Below, one piece after another: positions 20,855-32,774 of a stretch of DNA of 64,000 nucleotides. How positions within the stretch are numbered: the stretch's first letter is position 1; the number at the start of each line of letters is the position of its first letter. Both the position numbers and the translations under genes were made by a program. Under the pieces are notes generated by a model. It saw nothing but the letters and a program-made list of their open reading frames with translations, had not been told where the DNA came from and ran no database searches. The stretch is from positions 26,642,001 to 26,706,000 of the forward strand of contig OX463813.1 of NCBI GenBank assembly GCA_949825045.1, given 5' to 3'. The DNA is from Argyresthia goedartella (lineage: Eukaryota; Arthropoda; Insecta; Lepidoptera; Argyresthiidae).

Positions 20855-22037
20855 ATGTTCGCGGAAAACGATGATTTCGAAGATTTTATGGACTACCTAT
20901 GTTTATGATGAAGCCCCTCATAACTATCCCGCAAGGAGGTACTTGCGAGATAATATGAACCCGCTCGAAGAATTCGACATCGACGAGTTCATACAACGCT
21001 ACAGGTTCTCGAAAGAAGTAGTCGTCAACGTTCTGCTGCCGTTGGTTAATTTGGAGAACCATAGTAATAACAGGAGAGGGCTGCCAATCCCGCCAGTGCT
21101 GCAGATCCTCGTGGCATTGAAATTTTATGCCACTGGACATATCCAAGTATCCAACAAACCTACACCAACCTAATCTCTAAACAAAAAATCTGATCAATTC
21201 GCCCACTTTTACCCCCTGATGGGTATAGGCTGTTTTACCTTATTTGCCTAACCTAAACACCTAATATTATATTACAGTTAACTTTTGGAGATCTCCAGAA
21301 GTTGAGCCAGTCGACGATTTGCAAAATAGTAGCAAGAATTTCTAGAGCTATTGTACTAAAAGTCGGACAATATATAAAATTCCCACCAGTAAATGAACTA
21401 AATGATGTCAAACTGAAATTTTACCAAATAGCCAGGTTTCCTGGTGTTATAGGGTGCATCGACTGCACCCATTCAGAGCCCCAGCCGAGCGAATGGCGAA
21501 AATTAACGCAACAGAAAAGGCACCTATTCTATAAATGTACAGCTTGTGTGTGGCCCAAATATGGAAATTTATGATATTGTTGCCCGCTGGCCAGGCAAAG
21601 TTCATGACTCCAGAATATTCCAAAATAGTAGTTGCTGTCTGCGCTTCGAAGAAAGGGAACTGCCAGGCATTTTAATCGGGGACAGCGGTTATGCACAAAA
21701 AACATACATGTACACCCCAGTAATTAACCCGGTAACAGTACAACAACAACGCTACAACAGATCCCACATAAGTACCAGAAACATCATTGAACGGTGCAAC
21801 GGAGTACTCAAAAGGAGATTCGCTTGCCTGGGGAACAAATTGAGAAATAAAATTAACAATATTCCCAATATAATTGTGGCTTGTGCCATTTTGCATAACA
21901 TCTGCATCATGACTCGACAGGAACAACCAGAAGTAATAGTACAGGAGCATGCAGAGGATGATGATGATGTATATCCTAACAATCAAAGGGGCAGTGTGAT
22001 TAGAGCGGCATTTATTGCCAGACATTTTAATTGGTAA
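20855..22037 (+). pseudogene. Harbinger transposase (HARBI1-like), one intron, broken
   Basis: A likely ATG at 20855 starts an acidic N-terminus that is out of frame with what follows; a one-base shift lies near 20900. Exon 1 then reads to 21146. A 131-bp intron (21147 GT to 21277 AG) follows in phase 0, and exon 2 starts with LTFGDLQKLSQSTICKIV, typical of the family. FPGVIGCIDCTH holds the first catalytic Asp, with Gly changed to Cys. Just after it the frame shifts, and a TAA near 21508 interrupts the new frame. From 21546 the frame is clean: MEIYDIVARWPGKVHDSRIF, IGDSGYA (second Asp) and IIERCNGVLKRRF (Glu). The DDE residues remain but the protein cannot be made. Confidence 0.85.
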
Positions 22038-22311
22038 CAGCACAGAATAATAACTAGTAACTAAAGCGGTAACAGTGAGAAAATACCCTTACATAATAAT
22101 TAGTTATGTAAATAAAGATAAAATATTATCTGTTGTGTTTATTATTGATAATTTTATTGTTTATCAGCAAATAAAGTATTGAATGCAAAGCTGTAGAAGA
22201 ACTGTTCCACTGTAATCGTGTTAAGTGGGAGGCTGCTGAACTTCCAAATACAAGGTGTAAATGAATTAACGCAAAATTAGAAACTACTTTGTTAGGGACA
22301 TCATTCTGAGC

Positions 22312-22452
22312 CACTTTCATTATGAAACCGATTTGATCAGAGCAACTTAATTTTTCACTTCTCCATACAAATCAGCTGACCCACTAAGGCCAAAATGTAC
22401 TGGAAAGTGAAAAATAAAGTTGCTGTGATGAAATCGGTTTCATAATGAAAGT
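22312..22452. repeat. Fold-back MITE inside the Harbinger element
   Basis: Arms of about 35 bases (CACTTTCATTATGAAACCGA on the left, its complement ending at 22452) surround about 70 bases. It interrupts the Myb-like frame. The length and structure fit a small MITE; target duplication not resolved. Confidence 0.6.
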
Positions 22453-22540
22453 TGCTTGAGTTCAATTTATGTTTTATAATTAACTCCTGCAGGCACCGCT
22501 TTTCGGTTGCAGTAAAATACTGCTTTTCTTTTTCAGTCAC
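22453..22540 (-). pseudogene. N-terminal scrap of Harbinger Myb/SANT-like gene
   Basis: About 29 minus-strand codons read TEKEKQYFTATEKRCLQELI and stop being protein-like where a fold-back element begins at 22452. The pattern resembles the first helix of the Myb/SANT-like DNA-binding protein encoded convergently with Harbinger transposase. Further minus-strand coding left of the fold-back (22126-22310) may be its C-terminus. The assignment rests on a short match and on position. Confidence 0.45.
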
Positions 22541-22865
22541 GATAAATCAAAAATCTGATGAATCTTGAAGGTTATGTTATGACTTATGAAAGATTTTTTT
22601 TTTTTTCATAGAATCTGACAAGTATTTTTTTTTGTTTCTGTTGTACGGCCTTTGAATGAAAGATATTCACATTGGCCAACATTTTACAACGAAATGACCT
22701 CAGTGAGGTGGCTCAATTGTGACGTCATATCTCAACTTAGGAATGCTCATTTTCACTAATAAGAATACAATTCGGAAGGTCCTCAGAGAAGGCTGCCTCA
22801 CTGAGGCTGCCTCGGTGAGTGAACGCTTAGTAAGGGTGAGGAAACAACTAAGAATATGGGTGTCA

Positions 22866-23603
22866 GACTCGGAAAATAAAGATGAAAATCTAACATTATT
22901 CATATTTTCAGCAAGCCTGATTACAATATTCGGAAGAATCTTTTCACTTATCCGAAAACTTACCTAATTTGGTAATAAAAGTAATATCTCTGCAGGGAGT
23001 CAACGTCAACAAGGCCATACGTTTTCTGGTCATTTGCTAAAAGGCCGAAATGTTAATGGCCTACAACACGATGTTGTGTGGACCAACATTAGTGTGTTAT
23101 ATTTTCCTGTACTTAGTATAGTGGATGTATTCTGTGAATTGCTTTACGATTTTTATATAAAATTGAAGAAAATAAAAATTAAGGGGGGCTGACGGTAAAT
23201 GACGTTGAGGTTCCTGAAATAATTTTTCCTTAAAGTAAATTGTTAAAGAGATAGACCCTTCCAAACTGGAAAAATAAGTGTGTGTGAGTGTGTGTGTGTT
23301 TGTTTGCCCCCCCCCCCCCCCTCCCTATTTTTTAAAGAAGGAGCGTCTAAAACATATGTTGTGTATCTCAATAAAAAAAAACAACGAAAATTGGTTTCAA
23401 CAAAATAAAATAAGGAATTTTCTAAGATGCAAAACATTTATTAAAAACTGCAAATATAAACAGTATAAAAACAAAGTACTTTTTTGATGGTTAAGGTTAA
23501 ATATCGAATTGTAATCGATTGTAATTACTTGCTACTACGGAACCCTTCAGGGGCGAGTCCGACTCGCACTTGGCCACTTTTTTCATTATAGTGTTGTACA
23601 TAT
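22866..23603. other. Repeat debris with simple-sequence tracts
   Basis: Contains a (TG)n-like run at 23278-23304, a run of 15 C at 23307-23321, and GGGGCGAGTCCGACTCGCAC near 23550, a sequence I recall from dispersed insect repeats. No coding frame supported. AGCT at 23604-23607 is the left target duplication of the next element. Confidence 0.45.
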
Positions 23604-23607
23604 AGCT

Positions 23608-24690
23608 TGTAGTGTTATGCTACTAACATGCTATTTTCCAGTCTTTTCAGCTGGATACTTGCTGAGCTGTACAGCTTGTTATTTGGTATCACCTTTATTT
23701 TCATAGGACCCTGTAACGTTTTAACCCATAAGAACACAATAACAAATCATTTTCACTTCATATTTTCACTCTATCAGCACTTCTAAATCGATAGCGAAGG
23801 GGTATACCTTTGGTGACCTTGTATTTGGCTTTCTCCGAAACTCTGCAATCTCGGGATTCGTGCGCGCTGGTGCGCTACCCTTTTATCTTTCGCTGTTATG
23901 TAATTTTGGCTATGTGAACTTGTTAATTTTTCTATTACGAGCCTGAAACCAAAATCTGACATTTATTATGTTGTTGTTTATCTGGTTGTCATGGCAATGT
24001 CCATTCAAACTCGTTAGCGGTCTGATATGTTTGCTTCAATACTTTTACAAAAATACTTTTTCTCTCTTGGCCACTCACAAAAATTGCTTTTAATTTAAAT
24101 AATTTTTAGAACTCTCCAAAAAGGGTATAAGAGCGGAACATTTCTGAAATTCTAGAGTCTCACTTCAGCTCTCAAGCAAGAAGAATCACCTAAAGGCCTT
24201 ATCCCGGGGTCGCACTGCCCCGGGATCCTGCGAGCCGCTACTGCAACGCCTCCTGACTTGGCGAGCCTCTACCATGGCCAGCGCTTCGTTGGGTCTCCAC
24301 TTCACCTGCCCGTTCTCAGCTACACCTGCTCATCAGTGACTTCAGGCCGACACGCTGCGGGCCTCTACCCTGGCCGGCGTTTTGCTACCAGGGCCCCTAC
24401 TCCTGCTGCCCGTCGGGGTCTGATGACCGATTGGCCGCCGGCTACACTCTCCAACTGCAACTCCTACATCGCCCACCAGTGCCTCCACCGACCGGTTCAC
24501 CAGACGTCTACTGCTTCATTGGCCTCCTACTCTCCGTGTCCTCAGCTTCTTTTTTTTATCTAGACATCTGTATTTTAATAAAACCTGTCTCATTTCATCC
24601 ACCCTCATCTTCCTATCATTTTTCTAAATTCATTGTATATAACCCTAATAAACTGTTAGGTTCTGGTTAGGTTAATATCTTTACACGACA
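23608..24690 (+). repeat. 5' LTR of the 23.6-kb element
   Basis: TGTAGTG...CACGACA ends. A TATA-like GGGTATAAGAG lies at about 24124, with an initiator-like TCACTTCAG about 31 bases downstream. It has about 50 bases (GCACTGCCCCGGGATCCTGC region) absent from the right LTR. Confidence 0.88.
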
Positions 24691-24945
24691 TTTTGGCGCC
24701 CAACGTAAAAGTTCTTCTCCACCCTTCACCTTTTCTGCGCCTTGTCTCTTTCCCTTTGATTTGCTTTCTCTTTCGCTCTTAAATCTTTATCTATTCATCC
24801 TTTTCATATTTTCCAAATTCTAAAACAAAACTTCATCTAGTTTTTCAACTCATCTGGATTATATTTAGGCCTACATTTAACTTACATTACTTCACTTCAC
24901 TTCACTTCACTTCTATAACACTTGACTCTACACTTAACTATAACA

Positions 24946-26079
24946 ATGGAAAGGGTTATTAAGTACGAATTCCTTAACAAGGCCGAGCTCGAATACGAAG
25001 TAAAGATTAGATATGAGGAACCAGCTAACACTGTTTTGCTTCTTAAAAAACAGGTTTTGCGTTTAGTTGCGAATTCTCACCCTGAAGATATTCTGACTTC
25101 TCCAGTTCCGATTGAGGATGACTTGTCTCAAATTGGTTCTACTCTGACTTACCTGGATTGTAAAATTGAAAAAATTTTACAAGGTGAAACCAAATATTTA
25201 CGATTAATAGAAACTTTTATTAATCATGTTTTTTACAGATTGGAGCGAATAGATACGGACTTATATCCAGACTCTAAAGCTAGTTTCGATACTTTGAAGA
25301 TGAAATTTGATGCTATTTCTAAACAATTCGAATCCGTGACTCCACCTTCAACTACAAATGACTCTCCATCACTGGACCTTCCTGCTGACCCGACTGTCAT
25401 GGAACCCCCTCTTGTTTCTCAAACTTCTGTCCAGACCCATACCCCGTATCCTCCACCACCACCTCAATCTTTCCCTCCAACTAACGTCTTCAAAGATCTG
25501 AAAAGACACATCTTCAATGGTAAAAGCTGTCCAAGATCCTTTCTTCAAAAACTTGAAGAATATAGCTTAGCTCGTGGCTTGTCCAAGGACTTGTTACTCT
25601 GGAATGTTCGCTCGCCTTTCAAAAAGACTTTCTGAACAGAACAATTGGAGATTATTTTGAGAAATATTCGCCCATGTTATTCAGTCTTCGTAGCTCTAAA
25701 GGACATTGACTCTATCGATTCCCTTCTGGCCACTTGCCAAAACTACGAAAAGTTCCTAGACAGAGACAAACAATTTAAAGAACCAAATTTGCAACAAAGT
25801 CCTCATGTTTCTGAATTCAACTACAAGCATTCCACTTCAAGTTCAGTTGACTCTCCAAACTCTTCTAATAACTTACGACCTTCTCCTCCCTTCATGATTA
25901 AATTCACTCCAACCTACAAATACCCTTCTAGACAAGTTAATAGTCTCTCTCAAACTGCAGCTCCCCAAGAAAGTTCTTTTTGCGTTCGCTGTCGTAAACT
26001 AGGTCATACTTTGAACAGTTGCACTCAACCACGATTCGTGATTTGTTTCAAATGTTACTACTTGTTCTCCCAAACCTAA
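24946..26079 (+). pseudogene. Gag of the 23.6-kb element, interrupted
   Basis: ATG at 24946. The same frame continues through a TGA at 25633-25635 to a stop at 26079. The first part has a Lys/Glu-rich N-terminus and a proline-rich spacer (PYPPPPPQSFPP). The last part carries one CCHC knuckle (CVRCRKLGHTLNSC) and the start of a second (CFKC). The stop lies before the second half of Gag, so no full protein can be made. Confidence 0.75.
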
Positions 26080-26106
26080 TACTAGTACAAAAAACTAACT
26101 GCTGAC

Positions 26107-26830
26107 TTGAAAAGTAACTCAAACTTTGATAAGAACGAGTGGACTAATTGGATCAAAACAATTCAAAACTTCTTTGCTTGCTACAAAATCTCTTCTACAC
26201 TCTACTCCAAAGAACAAGATCTTAATCGTCCATTCGTTAATGTCAAAATTTATGAATTAACTTTATCTGGTTTACTAGATTCTGGCCGCTCAGTAACTAT
26301 TCTGGGTAATAATTCTCATTTGGAAATTCTTAAACTGGGCTGCAAGCTTTTCAAGTCAGATCTTATTACTGTCTCTACTGCTAATAATCAAATAATTAAT
26401 TCTTTGGGTTATTTTTACTTACCTGTCCATTTCAATAACGAAACTCACTTGATTAAAGCTTATGTTTTCCCTGAAATATTTCCTTCTCTAATACTAGGTA
26501 TTGACTTTTGGAGAAAATTTAATCTTCTACCTAGTGTTTTAGCTTCTCTTAACTTTACAGATCCTAAATGCTTTGCTATCGACACTAAAGATATTAAAGT
26601 TTTACCTTATGAGCATTTAACTCCTTATCAAAAGAACATCGCTAATGACATCATCCAACGCTTCAAGACAATCTCTTTTGAAGAAAAAGGTGTTCTGAGA
26701 AACACACACTTAATCACCCACAAGATTGACACTGGTGATTCTCTTCCGATCAAACAAAGATGTTACAGACTGTCTCCTGAAAAACAAAAGGCATTAATGA
26801 AGTTGACAAGATGCTGGGATGGAACGTCAT
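26107..26830 (+). pseudogene. Aspartic protease region of the 23.6-kb element
   Basis: In the same frame as gag. GLLDSGRSVTILG is the active-site loop; the usual Ala/Ser after DSG is Arg, which should spoil catalysis. SLILGIDFWRKF is the second conserved protease segment. The N-terminal RT segment (IKQRCYRLSPEKQKALMK) follows, then a frameshift near 26805-26815. Confidence 0.75.
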
Positions 26831-27918
26831 TGAACAATGTGAAAGTCCTTGGTTATCCCCAGTCCTCATCACTCCAAAGAAGAATGGGGAATGCCGTTTC
26901 TGCGTAGATAGCAGAAAGCTTAACTCAGTTACACGTCGGGATGCTTATAGGCTGCCTCTAATAAGCGAAATTTTGGACAACCTGAGAAATGCCAAACACT
27001 TATCAAGCATCGACATTGCGAAAGCATTTTGGAAGATTCCCTTGAATCCTGCTAATAGAGATAAGACAGCATTTTATGTTCCTGGAAGAGGTATGTTCAG
27101 ATTCAAAGTAATGCCTTTTGGTCTCACTAACTCACCTGCAACTCAACAAAGATTAATGGATACGCTATTTACTCCTGAATTTGAGAACAAGGTTTTTTGC
27201 TATCTGGATGACATCGTTATTATTAGCGAGACTTTTGATGAGCACATATCGCTTCTCATGAAAGTTCTTGAAAAACTTTCATATGCTTATCTGACTATTA
27301 ACTTTGAAAAGAGTCAATTCTTCAGGAAAGAACTGAAATACCTTGGTTTTCTAGTGGACGAGTATGGTCTACGTGCTGATCCAGATAAAATAGAAGCTAT
27401 TCTAGAATATCCTGTACCTACTTGCAGAAAAGAAGTTCGAAGATTCATAGGCACCTGCAGCTGGTTTAGAAGATTCATTCCAAACTTCAGCATTATTGCC
27501 TCTCCACTCAACCAACTAACCTGTTCCGGGAAGAACGCTCCTAAATTTTTATGGAATTCCAAGGCTGCAGCTGCTTTCGAGAAACTTAAAGAAGCTTTGG
27601 TAACTGCTCCTGTCCTTGCTTGCCCTAACTTCGAACTTATCGAATCCATCTGGAAGACTTGCTCGCTGGACTTTACGCTTATCATGTTTTATTTTTGTCC
27701 TGAAACATAAAAAAGGAAAGTATAACGTTGTTCCTGATTTATTATCAAGACATAAGAATAAAGAACGTCCTGATACACGAGAAACTTCACCTCAAGGCGT
27801 ACCTCCTATTACGATTGAAGAACCACCTGATCGTGAACTTGAGCACTACAACAAGATTTTTCTCGGATGCTCCAACAACCCAGACGCATACGCAACCCAA
27901 CTACACTATCAGGGATAA
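26811..27918 (+). pseudogene. Reverse transcriptase with deleted RNase H
   Basis: RT motifs are clear: SPVLITPKKNGECRFCVD, SSIDIAKAFWKIPL, FKVMPFGLTNSPATQQ and FCYLDDIVIIS with both catalytic Asp. Thumb and connection (FIGTCSWFRRFIPNFS) follow. Near 27640 the reading jumps from the start of RNase H (APVLACPNFE) to its end (PSGRLARWTLRL) in another frame, so the RNase H core of roughly 130 residues is lost. Confidence 0.8.
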
Positions 27919-29055
27919 CAAACTTTACCGCTGCATCCATTCTCCCGATCGTCTAAACGACGACTTTATTTGGAAAGAAGTTCCACTGCCGCAAGATATA
28001 CATGCACTTATTGAAGTTAGCTATGGTTCCCCTTCAGAACTCCACCTTGGTATCTTCAAGACATTCAAGAAAATATCTTTAAAATACTATTGGCCGGGTA
28101 TGTTTAAGGACATGGCTAATTTAATCTCGACTTGTGAAACCTGCTTAACCTACAAACACCCTAATTACTCTCCTTATGGTCTTATGGTTAAACCTAAACT
28201 TTGCTCCAGACCTTTTCAAACTATATCCTTAGATCTTATGGGTCCATTGCCTATATAACCCGGAGAAGAAATCAGTATATTCTGGTAATTAACTGCAATT
28301 TTACTAAATATACTATGATTTTTCCCCTTAAACGGGCTACTTCAGCTAATATCATTAATGTCTTAGAAAATTCAGTGTTTCTAGTTCATGGCATTCCCCA
28401 AACTATAATAATGGTCAACGCTTTTCAATTTCAGTCGCGAGAATTCCACTCATTCTTAAATTCTTATAACGTTCCTTGTATTTTTCACACAGCTTTATAT
28501 TGTCCTCAGGTTAATCCTACAGATAAATTTAATAGTACGATTATTACAGCTCTAGCATCCCCAGTAGGAGACGATCATAGATCCTGGGACAACCATCTTA
28601 CTAAGATTCAGTTCGCAATGAACAGCGCTACAAACGTTGCTACTGGCTTTACTCCAAACTTTTTAGTCTTTGGTAGGGAAACAATGCCTTGTGGTTCCTT
28701 CTATACTCCAACTCAAAATCTCGAGGAATTGATATTTATGCCTCGTGATAATTACGCGTCTAATGCTGATCTCCTCTCATCTATCTTTCACAGAGTTCAA
28801 ACTAAACTTCACATAGCTCACGCTAAAAATAGCGCTCGCTATGATCTTCGCCGGTCTTTTAAAGAATTTAATGTGGAAGATACTGTTTGGCGTAAAAACC
28901 ATGTTTTAAGCAATGCTGGCGCATACTTTAATGCTAAACTTGCCCCTAAATTCATTAAGTGTAAAATAATAACCAAACTTTCACCATTAGTATACATTCT
29001 AGAAGACCCTAACGGAGTTAGAGGCAAGTGGCACATTAAAGACATTAAATCTTAA
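27728..29055 (+). pseudogene. Integrase of the 23.6-kb element, inactive
   Basis: Two overlapping frames (to 28258 and from about 28201). The HHCC zinc domain (HLGIFKTFKKI...CETC) and the first catalytic Asp (SLDLMGPLP) are present. The segment that should hold the second Asp reads IIMVNAFQFQ, and the Glu segment reads NPTDKFNSTI, so two of three catalytic residues are gone. The C-terminal module (RGKWHIKDIKS) is preserved. Confidence 0.75.
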
Positions 29056-29612
29056 ATTTTCTTAACTTCTATTAACTGTTAATTTATATATATGTATAAA
29101 TATCACCATCATTTTCACCTTATTATTTTTATTTCTTCTTTTAATCCAGTGTTCTTCAACACATTTTACTTTAGGACCTCAAATTTTCGTTGGTTAGTCT
29201 TCACCTATTTTTTTATCTTTATTTCAGACACATCTCTTTAGTGATGTTGCTGATCTCTGGCTTCGAGCTCTACCGCTCTGGCCGTTCTTAATCTTAAGTC
29301 AAAGCGACTAAAGCTACCTTAGGATTAATTTGTTTTTCTTTACCTCTACTTATTTTTTTTTCCACGCAGGAGCGGATGACAACTCCTTAAGTAAGCCTGA
29401 ATGTCCTTTTGAAAACACACTTTTAGAGTGGTAGTCATTGAATGTGAACTCCACCCTTAACTGAATGAAGATGATGAATGTAAGAGATGGTATATCTGAT
29501 TTTGCCTGGTGATGTCCGTTTCTGCAAAGCTGTGTTTTTATGGTTTATTTTAAAAAAAGTACATATCAAAATTTTTGCTGAGTCAAAAAATTTTCCAGGG
29601 TCGGGGGGAAAA

Positions 29613-30685
29613 TGTAGTGTTATGCTACTTACATGCTATTTTCCAGGCTTTTCAGCTGGATACTTGCTGAGCTGTACAGCATGTTATTTGGTATCACCTT
29701 TATTTTCATAGGACTCTGTAACGTTTTAAACCATAAGAACACAATAACAAATCATTTTCACTTCATATTTTCACACTATCAGCACTTCTAAATCAATAGC
29801 GAAGGGGTTTACCTTTGGCGACCTTGTATTTGGCTTTCTCCGAAACTCTGCAATCTCGGGCTTTGTGCGCGCTGGTGCGCTACCCTTTTATCTTTCGCTG
29901 TTATGTAATTTTAGCTATGTGAACTTGTTAATTTTTCTATTACGAGCCTGAAACCAAAATCTGACATTTATTATGTTGTTGTTTATGTGGTTGTCATGGC
30001 AATGTCCATTCAAACTCGTTAGCGGTCTGATATGTTTGCTTCAATACTTTTACAAAAATACTTTTTCTCTCTTGGCCACTCACAAAAATTGCTTTTAATT
30101 TAAATAATTTTTAGAACTCTCCAAAAAGGGTATAAGAGCGGAACATTTCTGAAATTCTAGAGTCTCACTTCAGCTCTCAAGCAAGAAGAATCACCTAAAG
30201 GCCTTATCCCGGGGTCCTCACTTGGCGAGCCTCTACCCTGGCAAGCGCTTCGTTGTGTCTCCACTTCACCTGCCCGTTCTCGGCTACACCTGCTCATCAG
30301 TGACTTCAGGCCGACACGCTGCGGGCCTCTACCCTGGCCGGCGTTTTGCTACCAGGGCCCCTACTCCTGCTGCCCGTCGGGGTCTGATGACCGATTGGCC
30401 GCCGGTTACACTCTCCAACTGCAACTCCTATATCGCCCACCAGTGCCTCCACCGACCGGTTCACCAGACGTCTACTGCTTCATCGGCCTCCTACTCTTCG
30501 TGTCCTCCGCTTCTTTTTTTATCTAGACATCTGTATTTTTATAAAACCTGTCTCATATCATCCACCCTCATCTTCCTATCATTTTTCTAAATTCATTGTA
30601 TATAACCCTAATAAACTGTCATTTCTAAATTTTATCATGGTTGTTTTCTGTTAGGTTCTGGTTAGGTTAATATCTTTACACGACA
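29613..30685 (+). repeat. 3' LTR of the 23.6-kb element
   Basis: Matches the left LTR throughout, with the internal deletion near 30215 and an insertion of roughly 30 bases near 30620-30650. Confidence 0.88.
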
Positions 30686-30689
30686 AGCT

Positions 30690-30800
30690 CTACCCCTGCT
30701 CAGCAATCAACCTTCCCCATCTTAACCTGGTTCGGTGGAAGAGATCTTTTATTAGAGATAAGATCGCCTTTGAATATCATTTTCATGAAACTGTTGTTTT
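30690..30800 (+). repeat. 3' end of an old non-LTR element, split by the LTR insertion
   Basis: CTACCCCTGCTCAGCAATC, then GGAAGAGATC/TTAGAGATAAGATC, and a GTGTACAATAAAAAA end. Bases left of the LTR element (GTGTTGTACATATAGCT) join it in sequence with the copy at 4250-4366. Confidence 0.55.
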
Positions 30801-31035
30801 ATATGATTTGTGTACAATAAAAAAAAATAGGTTGTAATAAAAGAAAATAAAATAATATTCTTTTACTATTGTTATTTTAAACAATTATTTTCTGACACCT
30901 GCGGTGCGGAGCTACGAAAGATCGAGATGAGAAAGTAAAACAAAACGGCCAATCACGCACAATTACACTGTGCCGTCTTCGAAAAAATCCTCTAGCGAAT
31001 GATTTTTTATCCAAACAAACATAGGCGTCTAGTGC

Positions 31036-32774
31036 GGTGGCGTTTGTGTTGCCGGACCGAACGGACGTGTCTATAGACCTCCGACATCTTGCAAACGCAT
31101 TAAAACAAACAATAGTTTACAACCCGGCGCGCGCCTTTGTTCTGTCTCTGGTTTCTCGCGTTTCGGAGATTTTGTGTCAGCGAGATGATATGAGAGTGTC
31201 TAATATAGCTACAAGTGTGAAAGTAGAGTGCGTAAAGTGTGAATTAGATAGGTTCTGAGCTGCGCCCTACCAGATAATAGGCTACGCCACGCTGCTGTGA
31301 TAATACGTGTACAATATTGTGTACGACAATAGGTGCACATAGCTGAGACAACTCAACGAGTGTTGCCTGGTGAGCCCGATCCTATTCAGTGTCACTAACG
31401 CATGCAACCAATATTTATCTCCACAGACGAATCTACTAGAAGAGACCCCGAGTTTACGTCTCACGCAATACATAACAGTACTCCCTAACGACACGCCGTT
31501 ATCCTGGAGTATTAACCGACAATAACCTAACCGTATCAATGAATTGCTTTCTCCGGACACACAAACGATTACATAGGACGTAGAATCTTCATTATTTAAG
31601 GTATTTCTTAAGTGAATGTAACCCATAAAATTAAGCTCTCTCAACAGCAACAACCTGGGAAACAGACTTATTTCATTTCATCACAGACATTCGTGGTGCT
31701 TGATACATCATCATAAATACTAAGTCAATAGAAACTAGAGTTGCGCAACGAGTCGTGGTGTTTTCCCACGCCAAGAGGCAGGCCCTTTCATGCACTTCCT
31801 GCAGGCACGTGAATAAGGACATTAAAACCCAAACAATACCGGACAGAAAAAGTTAAATAAAAGAGATAAATTACGACAGAAAACATTCCTCAAACTAACA
31901 CAGCTGCAAAACGGCGAAGCAAATGCGTTTTTTTTGTGCAACAAGCCCCTTCTCTGGACAACGAGCTAAGAAAAAACGAATTCCAACGAGCAATAAACAA
32001 TAGGGCCTTGTGCAGGGACTGAACCTCAACCCGTGTCACGGACCTCACTACTACGCACTAATGAAGTGAACTGAAGTAGGTGATGTCAGTGCAGAGAGTG
32101 TCACTAGCTGAGCAACAACCTGGTGAGATTGCTCCGATTAAGATAGCCCTATATCAGATAAAACAGCAAAACTAACTCTATATCTGGCAGGTAACATCCT
32201 TCGTTATGCTGGTTACCATTTCATAAACAGATACTGCTCTCGCTCCAAATTACTACGCCAACTCTAAACTATTCCATAGGCATAGTCCCGTACAAATAGG
32301 TAGGTAATAGGTATACGAAAATACAAAACTAGGCAGGAACCTACCCAAGCACAATAAAACAAAACTAAACTATTGCCACCATCCGGTCCAACCAGCCCAT
32401 CTTGACCTGTTACAAAAATAAAATAAACAATAATGCAAGCCTACTGCATATTCTGAGAAATAGCGAGTAAAAGCCAACACTTGCACATCATAAAAGGATC
32501 ATTTTACCATCTTGCAAAAAACAGGCAATTAACGAAAGGCAGCTGACTAACAAAATAAAATCAAAGACTCTTTGTCCTAAGCGGGTCTCTCTCACGCCTA
32601 TTTTATAGCTTCCAGGCCCAGCCTTCAATTCTCTTAGAAAATACCGAGAATAAGTGCGCAAAGATACGCACAAACTTTGACAGCCACAACTCGTACCATT
32701 AACAATAGGTACGTAGGTAGTTCAAATTAATCAAATTAGCTCTAAGTTCTTTCTTTCAACAACATTCCAAAAAG
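31036..32774 (+). other. Long leader of the OTU-RTE element
   Basis: About 1.7 kb without a frame I can support. The short frame at 31037-31258 begins exactly at the duplication and shows no known motif. The rest is low-information AC-rich DNA that may once have been coding. Confidence 0.5.

Larger units (their letters stand above)
20594..22862 (+). mobile_element. PIF/Harbinger DNA transposon
   Basis: Inverted terminal repeats of about 45 bp (outer end CACCCATATTCTTAG) lie at 20594-20640 and 22816-22862. The flanking TCA at 20591-20593 and 22863-22865 is a 3-bp duplication, as expected for this superfamily. Inside are a HARBI1-like transposase on the plus strand and a remnant of a convergent Myb/SANT-like gene on the minus strand, the usual two-gene layout. 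Frameshifts, a nonsense codon and an inserted fold-back mean this copy is not autonomous. Confidence 0.85.
23608..30685 (+). mobile_element. Degenerate Ty3/gypsy retrotransposon
   Basis: LTRs at 23608-24690 (1083 bp) and 29613-30685 (1073 bp) are flanked by AGCT duplications (23604-23607, 30686-30689). The primer site starts TGGCGCCCAACG at 24694 and a purine tract (GGGTCGGGGGGAAAA) lies just before the right LTR. Gag, protease, RT and integrase follow in normal gypsy order, but stops, frameshifts, a missing RNase H core and substituted integrase residues make it dead. No env frame was found between integrase and the right LTR. Confidence 0.88.

Noticed and set aside
23278..23321. (TG)n and C15 tract as a regulatory site
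   Set aside because: Simple sequence in repeat debris; no supporting gene nearby.
24258..24670. Frames in the LTR at 23.6 kb, also at 30222-30590
   Set aside because: GC-rich LTR sequence repeated in both LTRs with no coding motif.
31037..31258. 73-codon frame at the start of the OTU element
   Set aside because: Begins at the target duplication and shows no known motif; likely leader.
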